Shown here: positions 9,178 to 18,284 of the stretch, in pieces | Layout: each line of letters starts with the position of its first letter | How positions within the stretch are numbered: position 1 is the first letter of the stretch | Assembly (NCBI RefSeq): GCF_009301415.1 | Contig: NZ_CP045073.1 | Span: 1,069,501-1,133,500, forward strand | Direction of reading: 5' to 3' | Origin: Paracoccus kondratievae | GTDB taxonomy: Bacteria; Pseudomonadota; Alphaproteobacteria; Rhodobacterales; Rhodobacteraceae | DNA length: 64,000 nt | Program-made: the position numbers and the translations under genes | The notes under the pieces: generated by a model | The model's database searches: none | What the model was told of the DNA's origin: nothing | The model's input: the letters and a program-made list of their open reading frames with translations, nothing else

Positions 9178-9208
9178 ACAGGCCTCCGTGTTGAGCACGG
9201 AGGCCTGT
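9178..9208. terminator. perfect 13-bp stem-loop after the Sua5 gene
   Basis: Arms 9178-9190 and 9196-9208 are exact reverse complements (ACAGGCCTCCGTG) around the loop TTGAG. There is no T-run, so termination is only one reading. It sits immediately before the GTG start of the decayed IS5-type transposase and could instead belong to that element or be a protein-binding palindrome. Confidence 0.5.
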
Positions 9209-9210
9209 CA

Positions 9211-9957
9211 GTGAAGGCGAAACGATATGAGCTGAGCGACGGACAGTGGGACAGGATCGCATCGCTGCTTGCTGGCAAAGCTGGCGATCCCGGCCGGACC
9301 GGGGCTGACAGCCGGATATTCATCAATGGCTGGCCGTGGGTTTTGCGCTCTGGCACCCATTGGCGCGACCTGCCGGACCGCTACGGCAAATGGACGACGG
9401 TGCATAAGCGCTTCAGCCGCTGGCGCCATGCCGGTATTCGGGTGCAGGTCTTCGAGACGCTGACGGCATCAGCAACTGATGATCGACTGCGCGATTGTGC
9501 GTGTTCATCAGCAGGCGGCATCTGGAAAGGGGAGCAGGGATCAGGCGCCGGGGCGTTCCCGAGGCGGGCTGACCATCAGGATCCACATGCTGGCCGATGC
9601 TCTGGGCAGACCGTCGCGGTTCATCATAACGGCCGGCCAGGTCGGCGAGGTTGCGCAGGCCTCGTCCCTTCCGCAGGGACAGAGCGGTGATCTCGTGCTG
9701 GCCGATAAAGCCTGTGACAGCAACGCCTTGCGGCAAATCATTGCCGGCATCGGAGCCGAAGCGGTCATCCCGTCAAACGGCTTGCGTAAAATCATCATTC
9801 CACACAATGAGCGCGCCTGTGCGCGTCGCAACCACATCGGACGTTGCTTCAGCCAGATGAAGCTCTTCCGCCGCTTCGCCTCTCGATACGACCGAAGAGC
9901 CGTTCACCTTCCGGGGCTTCGTTTATCTCGTTGCCGCTATGCCCCGGATGTGGTGAA
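9211..9957 (+). pseudogene. decayed IS5-family transposase
   Basis: Remnant of an IS5-family (IS427-like) DDE transposase. The first frame starts at GTG 9211 (VKAKRYELSDGQWDRIASLL, then GTHWRDLPDRYGKWTTVHKR). The rest continues in another frame from about 9480 (MIDCAIVRVHQQAASGKGS, SRGGLTIRIHMLADALGRPS, LADKACDSNALRQII). A further frame loss near 9890 breaks the C-terminus: the expected end reads FRGFVYLVAAMPRMW in a third frame. In family members the LADKAYDSN and YRARNRIERCF motifs are usual; here they read ACDSN and CARRNHIGRCF. The extra frame break and motif changes indicate a dead copy. Confidence 0.8.
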
Positions 9958-9978
9958 TGTCCGATCCGGCCTAGCTCG

Positions 9979-10551
9979 TCAGGCGTGGCCGGCGTCGGGC
10001 GACAGCATCAGGGGGTCAATCCCCAGCGACTTCATCGCCGCGCGCCATTTGCCGGAATTGTCGGTGCCAAAGATGATCTCATCCCCCCGGTCCGAGGTCA
10101 GCCAGCCGTTCTGGCGGATCTCGGAATCAAGCTGCCCCGGCCCCCATCCGGCATAGCCAAGCGCCAGCACCGCCGGTTGCGGGCCGTGCCCGTGAGCGTA
10201 ATCTTCGAGGATGTCGCGCGTGGTGGACATGGCAAGATCGTCGGTGATGCGCATGCGGTTTTCGGCCAGGTCGATGTCGCGGGGCACGCGATGCAACACG
10301 AATCCGCGCCCCGGCTCGACCGGGCCGCCAAAGCGGACGGGAATATCCACCGCGTTTTCATCAGCCTGAATGCCAAGCTGTTCCAGAAGGTCGGAAAAGC
10401 CGATCTCGGGCAGCGGGCGGTTGACGACCAGCCCCATGGCGCCTTCCTCGGAATGGGCGCAGATCAGGATCACCGACTGCTCAAAGCGCGGATCGCGCAT
10501 GCCGGGCATGGCGATCAGCATCTTGCCGGTCAGGTTGCTGGATTTATCCAT
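9979..10551 (-). CDS. YqgE/AlgH family protein
   Basis: A 190-residue UPF0301 (YqgE/AlgH) protein. Typical blocks are LTGKMLIAMPGMRDPRFEQS at the N-terminus, GAMGLVVNRPL, VRFGGPVEPGRGFVLH and ALGYAGWGPGQLDSEIRQN. The family is cytoplasmic and widespread in proteobacteria; its biochemical role is not firmly established, though AlgH was linked to alginate gene regulation in Pseudomonas. Length and start (MDKSSNLTGK) are normal. It is divergent from the DsbD-domain gene, and the 118-base gap should contain both promoters. Confidence 0.93.
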   Translation of the reverse strand: MDKSSNLTGKMLIAMPGMRDPRFEQSVILICAHSEEGAMGLVVNRPLPEIGFSDLLEQLGIQADENAVDIPVRFGGPVEPGRGFVLHRVPRDIDLAENRMRITDDLAMSTTRDILEDYAHGHGPQPAVLALGYAGWGPGQLDSEIRQNGWLTSDRGDEIIFGTDNSGKWRAAMKSLGIDPLMLSPDAGHA

Positions 10552-10669
10552 GATCTGCTCCGTGTTTGTTGTTTGTTTCCTCTCAAGATCGGCCTTGCGA
10601 CATGTTTTCGCAAGAGATTGCCGTCATTGTGACTTCACGCCCGGGCAAGGGGACGGCTAAAACGACACC

Positions 10670-11452
10670 ATGAGGATGATCGCCCTGCTTTTTCTGACCG
10701 TCGCGCCGGCCATGGCACAAGACCTGCCGCCCGGGCTTGTCTCGGCCGAGATGATGCCCGGCTGGGTCACGCCCGAAGGCAATCGCATCACCGCTTTGCA
10801 TCTGCGGCTTGAGCCGGGCTGGAAGACCTATTGGCGCAGCCCCGGCGATGCTGGCGTGCCGCCGCGCTTTGACTGGGCTGGTTCGCAAAATCTGGGCGAG
10901 GTCCGGTTGCTTTGGCCCCGTCCCGAGGTGATCGAATCCGAGGGAGAGCGTACGCTGGGCTATCGGGAAGAGCTGATCTTGCCGATCGAGATCACCCCCG
11001 CCCGCCCCGGCGCCCCGGTCGAGCCGATGGCCGAGGTCGATTTCGGCATCTGTCAGGACATTTGCGTGCCTGCACAGGTCAAGTTGCAGGCAGGTGCCCC
11101 CGCCGCGACCCCCGATCCGCTGATCAAACAGGCCATGGAAATGCGCCCCGAGATCTCGGACCGGCAGCCCGACTGCCGCATTGTCGAGATCCGCGACGGC
11201 ATGCAGGTCACTGCCACCCTGCCAGCCGAGGACAGCGCCCGCGGCGACAAGGTCGCGATGGAGCTGACGGACGACGAGGTCTGGGTCTCGACCCCTGAAA
11301 TTGGCGGAAAGGATGGGCGGCTGACGGCGCAGGCCGATTTCGTCGCTGCCTCGGGCAAACCCTTTGCACTGGACCCCGCCACGCTGAGGCTGACTCTGAT
11401 CGGCCCCGATGATGCGGTCGAGTTCCGGGGCTGCCGCGAGGTCGCGGACTAA
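10670..11452 (+). CDS. secreted DsbD N-terminal-like domain protein
   Basis: A 260-residue protein with a signal peptide (MRMIALLFLTVAPAMAQ) and a domain like the periplasmic alpha domain of DsbD/ScsB. The redox pair is visible in VDFGICQDICVPAQVKLQ, a CxxxC arrangement, as in the interchange domain that passes electrons to periplasmic thiol proteins. The WKTYWRSPGDAGVPPRFDW segment is also characteristic. The membrane and thioredoxin domains of full DsbD are absent, so a separate membrane partner would be needed; none is adjacent. Start at 10670; a second ATG two codons on is possible. Confidence 0.82.
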   Translation: MRMIALLFLTVAPAMAQDLPPGLVSAEMMPGWVTPEGNRITALHLRLEPGWKTYWRSPGDAGVPPRFDWAGSQNLGEVRLLWPRPEVIESEGERTLGYREELILPIEITPARPGAPVEPMAEVDFGICQDICVPAQVKLQAGAPAATPDPLIKQAMEMRPEISDRQPDCRIVEIRDGMQVTATLPAEDSARGDKVAMELTDDEVWVSTPEIGGKDGRLTAQADFVAASGKPFALDPATLRLTLIGPDDAVEFRGCREVAD

Positions 11453-11467
11453 CCCTTACCGGCAGCT

Positions 11468-11737
11468 TCAGCTAAGAGCTTCGACGCTGACCAGTTTGAT
11501 GCTGCCGTCGAATGGTGCGATATACGCGCAAATATTATCGCTGAATTCGTCGATCAGGTTCAGCCCTTCAGGGTCGTAATCATTCTCGGCGATCAATCTT
11601 AGCACGCCGTCCGCGAATGTGCAGACGACGTTGTGCTCATGCGGATAGTTGCTACGGAACTCTTGGGTGATGTCGTCCGCTGCCCCGGGCCCCGCAGCGG
11701 CGGGAACACCATGACATTCCAAAGTGATACGATACAT
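11468..11737 (-). CDS. hypothetical protein, 89 residues
   Basis: Small acidic protein (MYRITLECHGVPAAAGPGAA start) with alternating strands and helices, no signal peptide and no TM segment. No family is recognised. It lies convergent to the DsbD-domain gene and just downstream, on the same strand, of the uracil-DNA glycosylase gene (46-base gap). Codon use looks like its neighbours, and on the opposite strand no better candidate exists, so it is likely a real gene of unknown role. Confidence 0.6.
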   Translation of the reverse strand: MYRITLECHGVPAAAGPGAADDITQEFRSNYPHEHNVVCTFADGVLRLIAENDYDPEGLNLIDEFSDNICAYIAPFDGSIKLVSVEALS

Positions 11738-11783
11738 GTGTCGATGCTCCTGCTGCGGGAGAGGGGCAGGTCACTGGTTATGC

Positions 11784-12605
11784 TCAGCCAGCCAGGTCCT
11801 CAAGCCGCGCGGACAGCGACAACAGGTCCGCCCATGCCTCGCGTTTGGCCAGGGGCGTGCGCAGCAGATAGGCCGGATGGGCCATCGGCAGCGCGGGCAG
11901 GCCAAAGGCGGTCGTCCAGGTGCCGCGCAGCTTCAGGATGCCCTGCCGGTTCAGCGCCGCGATGCAGGGCGTATTGCCCATCAGCACCAGCAGCTGTGGT
12001 TGCACCAGTTCGACGTGCCGGGTCAGAAAGGGCATCATCATGGCGATCTCGGCCGGTTCGGGGCGGCGGTTTCCCGGTGGTCTCCAGGTCAGGACATTGG
12101 TGATGTAAAGCGCCTTTTCGGCATCAACCGCCGTCCGCGACAGTCCGATTGCCCCGAACATCTGGTCCAGCAACTGGCCAGCGCGGCCAACGAAGGGACG
12201 ACCCTGCCGGTCCTCTTCCTCGCCCGGAGCTTCGCCGATGATCATCACCCGCGCGCCGGGGTTGCCGTCCGAGAAGCAGAAATTACGTGCGCCCTTTTTC
12301 AGCTCGATCCCGTCAAAGGCCTCTTGTGCGGCGGCAAGCTCGGCCAGCGTGGTGGCGCTGGCTGCCATGGTCTCGGCCTGCGCAACCAGATTTTCGCCCT
12401 CATCGCGGGGCGTGGCTGCAGAGGGGGCGGGCGGCGCAGCGGCAGGCGCGGCCGAGGGGGTCTCGGTCCGGTCGGACAAGGCATAACGGTCGAGCGGCGC
12501 ATCAAGACATGGCTCGTCCGCGCCCAGCTCGGCCTGCCATTGCAGAAGCGCCAGCGCCGTTTCGGCGTCCAGCGCGAATCCCCTGTAGGTTGGATCGGCG
12601 GTCAT
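11784..12605 (-). CDS. uracil-DNA glycosylase, family 4/5-like
   Basis: Removes uracil from DNA in base-excision repair. The 273-residue protein has an N-terminal variable, Ala/Pro-rich part (about 1-95) and a UDG domain with motif 1 VMIIGEAPGEEEDRQGRPFV and motif 3 MAHPAYLLR near the C-terminus; the ITNVLTWRPPGNRRPEPAE region is the usual family-4 segment. Odd point: family-4 enzymes usually carry four Fe-S cysteines (CxxC before motif 1, one in VKCRPP, one shortly after); here those positions read as non-Cys residues, with isolated Cys at NFCFSDG and NTPCIAAL. It may be an Fe-S-free variant. Function call is otherwise secure. Confidence 0.88.
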   Translation of the reverse strand: MTADPTYRGFALDAETALALLQWQAELGADEPCLDAPLDRYALSDRTETPSAAPAAAPPAPSAATPRDEGENLVAQAETMAASATTLAELAAAQEAFDGIELKKGARNFCFSDGNPGARVMIIGEAPGEEEDRQGRPFVGRAGQLLDQMFGAIGLSRTAVDAEKALYITNVLTWRPPGNRRPEPAEIAMMMPFLTRHVELVQPQLLVLMGNTPCIAALNRQGILKLRGTWTTAFGLPALPMAHPAYLLRTPLAKREAWADLLSLSARLEDLAG

Positions 12606-12663
12606 GACCGCAGGCTAGGGCGCGAAGCGGGCGCGGGCAAGCCCGCCTGCGCTGCGGTACGCG

Positions 12664-13065
12664 TCATTGCGACTGGGTCAGCGGCGTCGTGCCGCCGCCC
12701 ATGCCGATCAGCCGTTGGATCAGCGGTTTGGCCGTGGGCCCGATGCGGTCGCAGGCCGCCGGATCGTCCAGCAGCTTAAAGGCCGGCCCGTAATAGGTTT
12801 TGTCATAGGCCGAGGCGTCCAGCCCCAACTGTGCCGCCAGCAGGTCGCCAGTGCCGGTGATCAGGGTCCATTCCCCGTCGGTGATCGAATAATCGGCGCA
12901 ATTCGAGGTGATGACATTCACATTCGCCAGTTCAGCGATCAGGGATTTCGCCTCGTTTTCGGACAGGTTTGAAACGTCGGGAAGCTTTACGGTGATGCCC
13001 CCGTCTGCCAGTGCCGCGCCGGACAGCAGGGCCAGTGCGCCGGCCAAAGCCGCGAGTGCCTTCAT
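12664..13065 (-). CDS. hypothetical periplasmic protein
   Basis: A 133-residue protein with a signal peptide ([20 protein letters not shown]) and a mature part holding two Cys (SNCADYS and AACDRIG) that could form a disulfide. No recognised domain. The start at 13063-13065 was chosen because it gives a canonical signal peptide; the frame stays open to 13137 without such a feature. It lies next to the UDG gene, same strand, and is divergent from leuB. Confidence 0.65.
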   Translation of the reverse strand: MKALAALAGALALLSGAALADGGITVKLPDVSNLSENEAKSLIAELANVNVITSNCADYSITDGEWTLITGTGDLLAAQLGLDASAYDKTYYGPAFKLLDDPAACDRIGPTAKPLIQRLIGMGGGTTPLTQSQ

Positions 13066-13220
13066 GGATTGCTCCCTTGCTTGTGCTGGGCATTCGGTTT
13101 GCCCGCCCATCCCGCCCGATCCGTCTGTCGGGCGCAACCCAATTCGCCGTGAACTTGACGCAGGCAGGCCGCAGGGCTAGGCGGGGCAGCAAGTGTCATA
13201 AGCATATGAGGATGCCTGCG

Positions 13221-14339
13221 ATGACGACCTATTCCCTGCTGATCCTGCCCGGCGACGGCATTGGCCCCGAGGTCATGGCCGAGGTCCGCAAGGTCATTGG
13301 CTGGTTCGAAAAGAACCGCGGCCTGTCCATTGACGTCAGCGAGGATCTGGTCGGCGGCGCGGCTTACGACAAATACGGCAAACCCCTTGCGGATGAGACG
13401 ATGGCCAAAGCACAGGCGGTTGATGCCGTGCTGCTGGGCGCGGTCGGCGGACCGAAGTACGACAACCTCGATTTCAGCGTGAAGCCCGAGCGCGGTCTTT
13501 TGCGTCTGCGCAAAGAGATGGACCTTTTTGCCAACCTGCGTCCGGCGCAGTGTTTTGACGCCCTGGCCGATTTCAGCTCTCTCAAGCGCGAGGTGGTTGC
13601 CGGTCTCGATATTCTGATCGTGCGTGAACTGACCTCGGGCGTTTATTTTGGCGAGCCGCGCGGAATTTCGGCGGACGACACCCCCGGCAACGAAGGCGGC
13701 CGCGTCGGCGTCAACACCCAGCGATATACCAGCGGCGAGATACGCCGCGTCGCGCGCTCGGCCTTTGAGCTGGCCCGTAAACGCGCAGGCCGCGTCTGCT
13801 CGATGGAAAAGGCCAACGTGATGGAATCTGGCATCCTGTGGCGCGAAGAAGTGCAATGGGTGCATGACAACGAATATCCCGATGTCGAGCTGTCGCATAT
13901 GTATGCTGACAACGGCGCCATGCAGCTGGTACGCAACCCGCGCCAGTTCGATGTGATCGTGACCGACAACCTTTTTGGTGACATTCTTTCCGATGCGGCG
14001 GCGATGCTGACCGGCAGTCTGGGCATGCTGCCCTCGGCCAGCCTTGGCGCGCCGATGGCCAATGGCCGGCCCAAGGCGATGTATGAGCCGGTTCACGGCT
14101 CGGCCCCCGATATCGCGGGGCAGGGCAAGGCGAACCCGATCGCCTGTATCCTGAGCTTTGCCATGTGCCTGCGCTATTCCTTTGATCTTGGAGCCGAGGC
14201 TGACCTGCTGGAAAAAGCGGTCGAGAAGGTGCTGGCCGATGGCGTGCGCACCGGCGATCTGATGGGCGCCGAAGGCGGCAAGCCGGTGTCCACATCCGAG
14301 ATGGGCGACCATATCGTCGCGGCGCTTTCGGCGCTCTGA
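13221..14339 (+). CDS. leuB: 3-isopropylmalate dehydrogenase
   Basis: Catalyses NAD-dependent oxidative decarboxylation of 3-isopropylmalate in leucine synthesis. The 372-residue protein shows the N-terminal [16 protein letters not shown], the substrate-binding [16 protein letters not shown], the [20 protein letters not shown] block and the metal-binding [17 protein letters not shown], then the NAD-site [16 protein letters not shown]. The start MTTYSLLIL at 13221 has a GAGG site nine bases upstream; an in-frame ATG at 13206 would add five residues. It precedes the DMT transporter gene on the same strand by 60 bases. Confidence 0.96.
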   Translation: MTTYSLLILPGDGIGPEVMAEVRKVIGWFEKNRGLSIDVSEDLVGGAAYDKYGKPLADETMAKAQAVDAVLLGAVGGPKYDNLDFSVKPERGLLRLRKEMDLFANLRPAQCFDALADFSSLKREVVAGLDILIVRELTSGVYFGEPRGISADDTPGNEGGRVGVNTQRYTSGEIRRVARSAFELARKRAGRVCSMEKANVMESGILWREEVQWVHDNEYPDVELSHMYADNGAMQLVRNPRQFDVIVTDNLFGDILSDAAAMLTGSLGMLPSASLGAPMANGRPKAMYEPVHGSAPDIAGQGKANPIACILSFAMCLRYSFDLGAEADLLEKAVEKVLADGVRTGDLMGAEGGKPVSTSEMGDHIVAALSAL

Positions 14340-14399
14340 TCCAGGACCCGCGCCCGGTTCGCCGGGCGCGTCCGATCACGTGAACCGTCGGGGAGAGAC

Positions 14400-15353
14400 A
14401 TGGCGGCGGGCAATATCAAGGGCGCGTTGCTCGCCCTTCTGTCTATGGGGCTTTATTCGACCCATGACGTGATCATCAAACATCTGGGTGCCACATATCC
14501 GGCGCTGCAGATCCTGTTCTTCTCGGCGCTATTATCCTTTCCTCCGCTGGCGGTCCTGCTGCTGCGGGACCCGACGCATGGTACCCTGCGGCCGCGCAAC
14601 CCGTTCTGGGTCGGGCTGCGGTCGTTCTGCATCGTCGCCTCGGGGATCGGCGGGTTCTATGCCTTTTCCGTCCTGCCGCTGGCGCAGGTCTATTCCATCC
14701 TTTTTGCTGCGCCCTTGCTGGTGACCGTCCTTTCGGTCCCGCTGCTGGGGGAACGGGTCGGGTTGCACCGCTGGCTTGCCGTCTGCGCCGGGCTGGGCGG
14801 GGTTCTGATCGTCCTGCGCCCTGGGGTGACACCCTTGGGTCTGGGACATCTGGCGGCGCTGATGGGGGCGACGGCGACCGCGCTGTCGGCCATTGCCGTG
14901 CGGCGTCTCGGCCGGTCCGAGCGGACGGTGATCCTGCTTTTATGGCCGATGATCGGGAACTTTCTTCTGACCGGAGCCTCGCTTGGCTTTGCCTATCGCC
15001 CGCTGGAATTTGGGGATCTGGTGCTGACCGGCGTGATCGCGGCGCTGGGGCTTGCAGCGGGTTTCCTGCTGATTCTCGCTTATCAGGCGGGCGAGGCGAC
15101 CAATGTCGCGCCCATGCAATATTCGCAGATGCTCTGGGCTGTCGGCTATGGCTGGTACCTGTTCGGAGAGCGCCCGGATGGTCCCACCATCCTGGGGGCG
15201 GGTCTGATCATTGCCTCTGGGCTTTACATCCTGATGCGCGAGCGTCTGGGCGGTTCACGTCTGCGTCCGGCAACGCGGGCGCGCTTTGGTAGCGAGACGG
15301 TGACCGCCCCGCGCTGGAGCCTGTTGCAGCGCCTGATGCGCGAACGTGGCTGA
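14400..15353 (+). CDS. EamA/DMT-family transporter
   Basis: Ten-helix drug/metabolite transporter of 317 residues with two EamA repeats. Visible helices include GALLALLSMGLYSTHDVIIK, LFFSALLSFPPLAVLLLR, YAFSVLPLAQVYSILFAAPL (signature end of repeat 1), LAVCAGLGGVLIVLRPG, and in repeat 2 ALGLAAGFLLILAYQAGEA and PMQYSQMLWAVGYGWYLFGE. The short basic C-terminus is cytoplasmic. Substrate unknown; rhodobacterial members of this group are often annotated as metabolite exporters. A GGGGAGAG site precedes the ATG. Confidence 0.9.
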   Translation: MAAGNIKGALLALLSMGLYSTHDVIIKHLGATYPALQILFFSALLSFPPLAVLLLRDPTHGTLRPRNPFWVGLRSFCIVASGIGGFYAFSVLPLAQVYSILFAAPLLVTVLSVPLLGERVGLHRWLAVCAGLGGVLIVLRPGVTPLGLGHLAALMGATATALSAIAVRRLGRSERTVILLLWPMIGNFLLTGASLGFAYRPLEFGDLVLTGVIAALGLAAGFLLILAYQAGEATNVAPMQYSQMLWAVGYGWYLFGERPDGPTILGAGLIIASGLYILMRERLGGSRLRPATRARFGSETVTAPRWSLLQRLMRERG

Positions 15354-15439
15354 TCTCTGGTACGCGCCGTTTTCTGCGATGGGTTCGCAAGATTCCCCCT
15401 TGCATTCCGCTGCTTCAGGGGATACCTGCCCCTCACGGT

Positions 15440-15516
15440 CGGAGCGTAGCGCAGCCTGGTAGCGCACCTGCTTCGGGAGCAGGGGGTCGGAGGTTCGAAT
15501 CCTCTCGCTCCGACCA
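15440..15516 (+). tRNA. tRNA-Pro(CGG)
   Basis: A 77-base cloverleaf including the encoded CCA. The acceptor stem pairs CGGAGCG with CGCTCCG, the D-arm is GCGCAGCCTGGTAGCGC, the anticodon loop TTCGGGA gives anticodon CGG (reads CCG, proline), and the T-arm has GGTTCGAAT. It is the last core feature before the IS elements and the secretion cluster, so it is a plausible island attachment site, although no second copy of its 3' end was noticed in the window. Confidence 0.97.
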
Positions 15517-15981
15517 ATTTTTCTTTGTGGCGTTTCAGAGAGTCTTGCCTTTTGTTTCACAGGGCGCCCTTTCCGACTCGCTCGTCGGTTGGCCGCAGGA
15601 CCACATATGACTTCCTGCCATGCCGGCAGATCAGCGCTCTGTTTGCATCGCGAGCGACCCGCTTGCAGCAACGGGGCAGCGAAGCGCATGATATCGGTAT
15701 TTTAGGTAGAGGCGGCTCATCGCGGACGTTCGCAGTGACCCTCGCGCTACTGCACAGTTCCCCAAGAGCCGATACTCGTCAACGTATCTATATCCCGATG
15801 GGAGAGATGGGTGGCACGATAATCGGAGGCCTTGATCTGGAACTTGACTGCATATGCGGGCATGGTTCACGATAGCCCGAAGCCACCTTGGCGGTGCTTG
15901 CCGATTATCCCCAGAACTGATGGGTAGGCAGGCCGATCCGCAATTTACAGTAGGGAGGCCTTCCTGTTACACAATATCCAG
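15517..15981. other. no recognisable gene; junction between tRNA-Pro and first IS
   Basis: About 465 bases with only short, unconvincing open frames on both strands. No integrase, no repeat of the tRNA 3' end and no clear terminator T-run were seen. It may be degraded island-boundary DNA. Confidence 0.5.
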
Positions 15982-16819
15982 CTAGGGTCAGGATGCATTG
16001 ATTTTCAGTGTGCTACGTGATTCACGGCTCGGAAAACGGAGCGGTGACATGAGCGACCTGTACTGGCTGACCGACGAGCAGATGACCAAGCTTGCCCCTT
16101 TCTTCCCGAAGTCGCACGGCAAGCCACGCGTCGATGACAAGCGTGTTCTAAGCGGGATTATCTTCATCAATCGCAATGGTTTGCGCTGGCGAGATGCCCC
16201 CAGGGAGTATGGGCCGCACAAGACGCTCTACAGCCGGTGGAAGCGTTGGAGCGAGAAAGGCATTTTCGCCAGGATGATGATCGGGCTGGCCGCCGACCAC
16301 GGCGAGGAAAAGACCGTGATGATCGACGCGACCTATCTGAAAGCGCACCGCACCGCGACCAGCTTGGCCGTGAAAAAGGGGGGCGTGGACGCCTCGTCGG
16401 CCGGACCAAGGGCGGCATGAACACGAAGCTGCATGCCATCTGTGACAGCCAGGGCCGACCGCTCGACCTGTTCGTCACCGCAGGGCAGGTCAGCGACTAC
16501 ATCGGGGCGCGGGCGTTGCTCAGCAGCCTCCCAAAGGTCGATTGGCTGCTCGGGGATCGCGGCTATGACGCCGACTGGTTCCGGGAAGCCTTGCAGGACA
16601 AGGGGATACGAGCCTGCATCCCCGGCCGAAAGCAGCGCAAGACACCGGTCAAATACGACAAGCGCCGATACAAGCGGCGCAACCGCATCGAGATCATGTT
16701 TGGCAGGCTCAAGGACTGGCGGCGCGTGGCAACCCGATACGACAGATGCCCGAAGGTCTTCCTCTCGGCCATCGCGCTCGCGGCAACCGTCATTTATTGG
16801 TTATGAATCCTGACCCTAG
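15982..16819 (+). mobile_element. IS5-family element A
   Basis: Complete-looking insertion sequence. Ends are inverted repeats: CTAGGGTCAGGATGCAT at 15982-15998 against ATGAATCCTGACCCTAG at 16803-16819 (one mismatch). The tetranucleotide CTAG stands at both ends, consistent with a CTAG target duplication. The transposase gene lies inside on the plus strand. Its right CTAG is shared with the next element. Confidence 0.88.
16049..16806 (+). CDS. IS5-family transposase with -1 frameshift (element A)
   Basis: DDE transposase encoded in two frames. The first frame starts at 16049 (MSDLYWLTDEQMTKLAPFFP) and includes the first catalytic Asp in MIDATYLKAH; it stops at 16420. The second frame (RTKGGMNTKLHAICDSQGRP, then LLGDRGYDADWF and NRIEIMFGRLKDWRRVATRY) carries the second Asp and the Glu and ends at 16806. 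The switch is -1 and falls near an A5G6 run (GTGAAAAAGGGGGG, about 16370-16383), a good site for programmed ribosomal slippage. All three catalytic residues are present, so the element may be active. Confidence 0.88.
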
Positions 16820-17672
16820 GTCATGTTGACAAATGGCGGAGCCAGAGCCTGATGCAGGCGACGTCGACGAAGCCAAGGAAGCTTTCGGCGGTTTTGTCGT
16901 AGCGGGTTGCAAGGCGGCGGCTATTTTTCAGCTTGTTGAAGCAGCGCTCGACCATGTTGCGCAGGGTGTAGATGGTCATGTCGACAGCCTTGCGCACCCT
17001 TCGGTTCCTTCGCATCGGTATCATGGGCAGGGCGTTGCGGCTCTCGATGTCTTCCCGAATTTTATCAGAGTCATAGCCCCTGTCGGCGACCAGAACTGCT
17101 GGTTGCGGCAGGTTGTCGGCCATCACCATATCATAGCCGGTGTAGTCGGAATCCTGCCCCGGCGTGATCTCGGTCCTCATCGGGAGGCCTGCGCCGTTGA
17201 CGCGGAGATGGATCTTGGTCGAGAAGCCACCTCTCGAACGGCCAAGAGCCTCTTTCGGAGTCCCCCTTTTGCGCCCGCCGCATGATGATGGGCGCGGATC
17301 ACAGTGCTATCAACCATCTGGAGCTTGTCTGGCGCGATCCCAGCGTGGTTCAGCGCATCCAGGATATCCTCCCACAGTCCCGCCAAAGTCCAGCGGCGGA
17401 ACTGACGGTAGACCGAGGACCACTTGCCAAACTCTTCGGGCAGATCGCGCCATGGCGCACCAGTCCTTGCGATCCAGAATATACCATTCAGAACAAGACG
17501 ATGGTCCGCAGGTTTCCGCCCGTTAGGGTGCCGGACGGCACGAATGAAGCCCTCGAAGAAGGTCCACTCATCGTCGGATATCAGGTTGCGTGCCAAGTTC
17601 ATCTCCCACGTAGAGATGAGCTTGAATCATAGGACGACTGCCAGAGGAATCCCTTTTGTCAACACGACCTAG
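16816..17672 (-). mobile_element. IS5-family element B
   Basis: Second IS5-type element in direct contact with element A. Its ends read CTAGGTCATGTTGACAAA from 16816 and TTTGTCAACACGACCTAG ending at 17672, imperfect inverted repeats bounded by CTAG. The left CTAG at 16816-16819 is also the right boundary of element A, so one element inserted at the edge of the other. It is related to, but clearly diverged from, the identical copies at 52974 and 58954. Confidence 0.86.
16821..17602 (-). CDS. IS5-family transposase with -1 frameshift (element B)
   Basis: Minus-strand DDE transposase in two frames. The first (17602 to about 17177) begins MNLARNLISDDEWTFFEGFI and has the first Asp in MVDSTVIRAHHH. 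The second (to 16821) carries LVADRGYDSDKIREDIE and MVERCFNKLKNSRRLATRYD with the remaining catalytic residues. The switch is near an A4G5 run on the minus strand (plus positions 17262-17270). It is the same transposase type as the copies at 53038 and 59018 but differs at many residues. Confidence 0.86.
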
Positions 17673-17891
17673 GACCGCGGCATATCGAATCACATACTCC
17701 GCGCCTCGGGCTGCAGTATCCAAATCGATTTATCTTCGGAAATGTCGTCGGAAGGATGCGTACACATCGGCTGAGCAACCGGCGGAAAGGTCGCTCTGGG
17801 CGTTTCCTGTGGCGACCTCCTTCATAAAAAATGTGACTCGGCCGTCACGTAAGCAATTGATATATATGTGAATCTGCTTGCAGGCCCATAA

Positions 17892-18272
17892 ATGAGCATT
17901 TGCCCAATAAGCGGAAAATTGCTCACGCCGCGGATGCCTCGGATAGATTCCTTGCCACGTCATGATTTTGCATCAATCCTTAAGTTACATGGAGACGTGA
18001 AATATTTTCAGTTTCGCGAGGGGGGGCGAGCATTGTCGGATCGAGCGCTTGAGCTGGACGAACTTGAAAGACTTCTGAATCATGACCCGGCCGGCGTTGA
18101 GCTGAAGCGATTGCTGGAAAAGTTATCGGCTGCAAAGAGCATTGTGATCCGCGAGATGGATCGTGGGGTAAGTCCTGAAGTTTACGCCCAGCTTACCCTT
18201 CTTGCTCAGGCATATAATTCAGGAATTGATGCCCTGCCGAAACTTTGGGCGAATATTAACCACTCAGAGTGA
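17892..18272 (+). CDS. small hypothetical protein opening the T3SS cluster
   Basis: A 126-residue helical protein, first gene of the secretion cluster. After a short N-terminus it has LDELERLLNHDPAGVELKRL and ELxxLxxA-type amphipathic helices, with no signal peptide or TM segment. Size and helicity fit a small cytosolic T3SS chaperone or needle co-chaperone (SctE/SctG class), but there is no sequence motif to prove it. Start uncertain: ATG 17892 or ATG 17934 (MPRIDSLPRHD). The upstream 200 bases are AT-richer than the surroundings and contain a TATATAT stretch that could be the cluster promoter. It ends 12 bases before the short possible filament gene. Confidence 0.6.
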   Translation: MSICPISGKLLTPRMPRIDSLPRHDFASILKLHGDVKYFQFREGGRALSDRALELDELERLLNHDPAGVELKRLLEKLSAAKSIVIREMDRGVSPEVYAQLTLLAQAYNSGIDALPKLWANINHSE

Positions 18273-18284
18273 ACGGAGACTAAA

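Noticed and set aside
15440..15516. Duplicate tRNA-Pro end as right attachment site inside the window
   Set aside because: I looked for the TTCGAATCCTCTCGCTCC end elsewhere in the sequence and noticed no second copy; absence by eye is not proof.
17656..17963. Small frames on both strands between IS element B and the T3SS
   Set aside because: No ribosome site, no conserved composition and mutual overlap; the region fits a promoter better.
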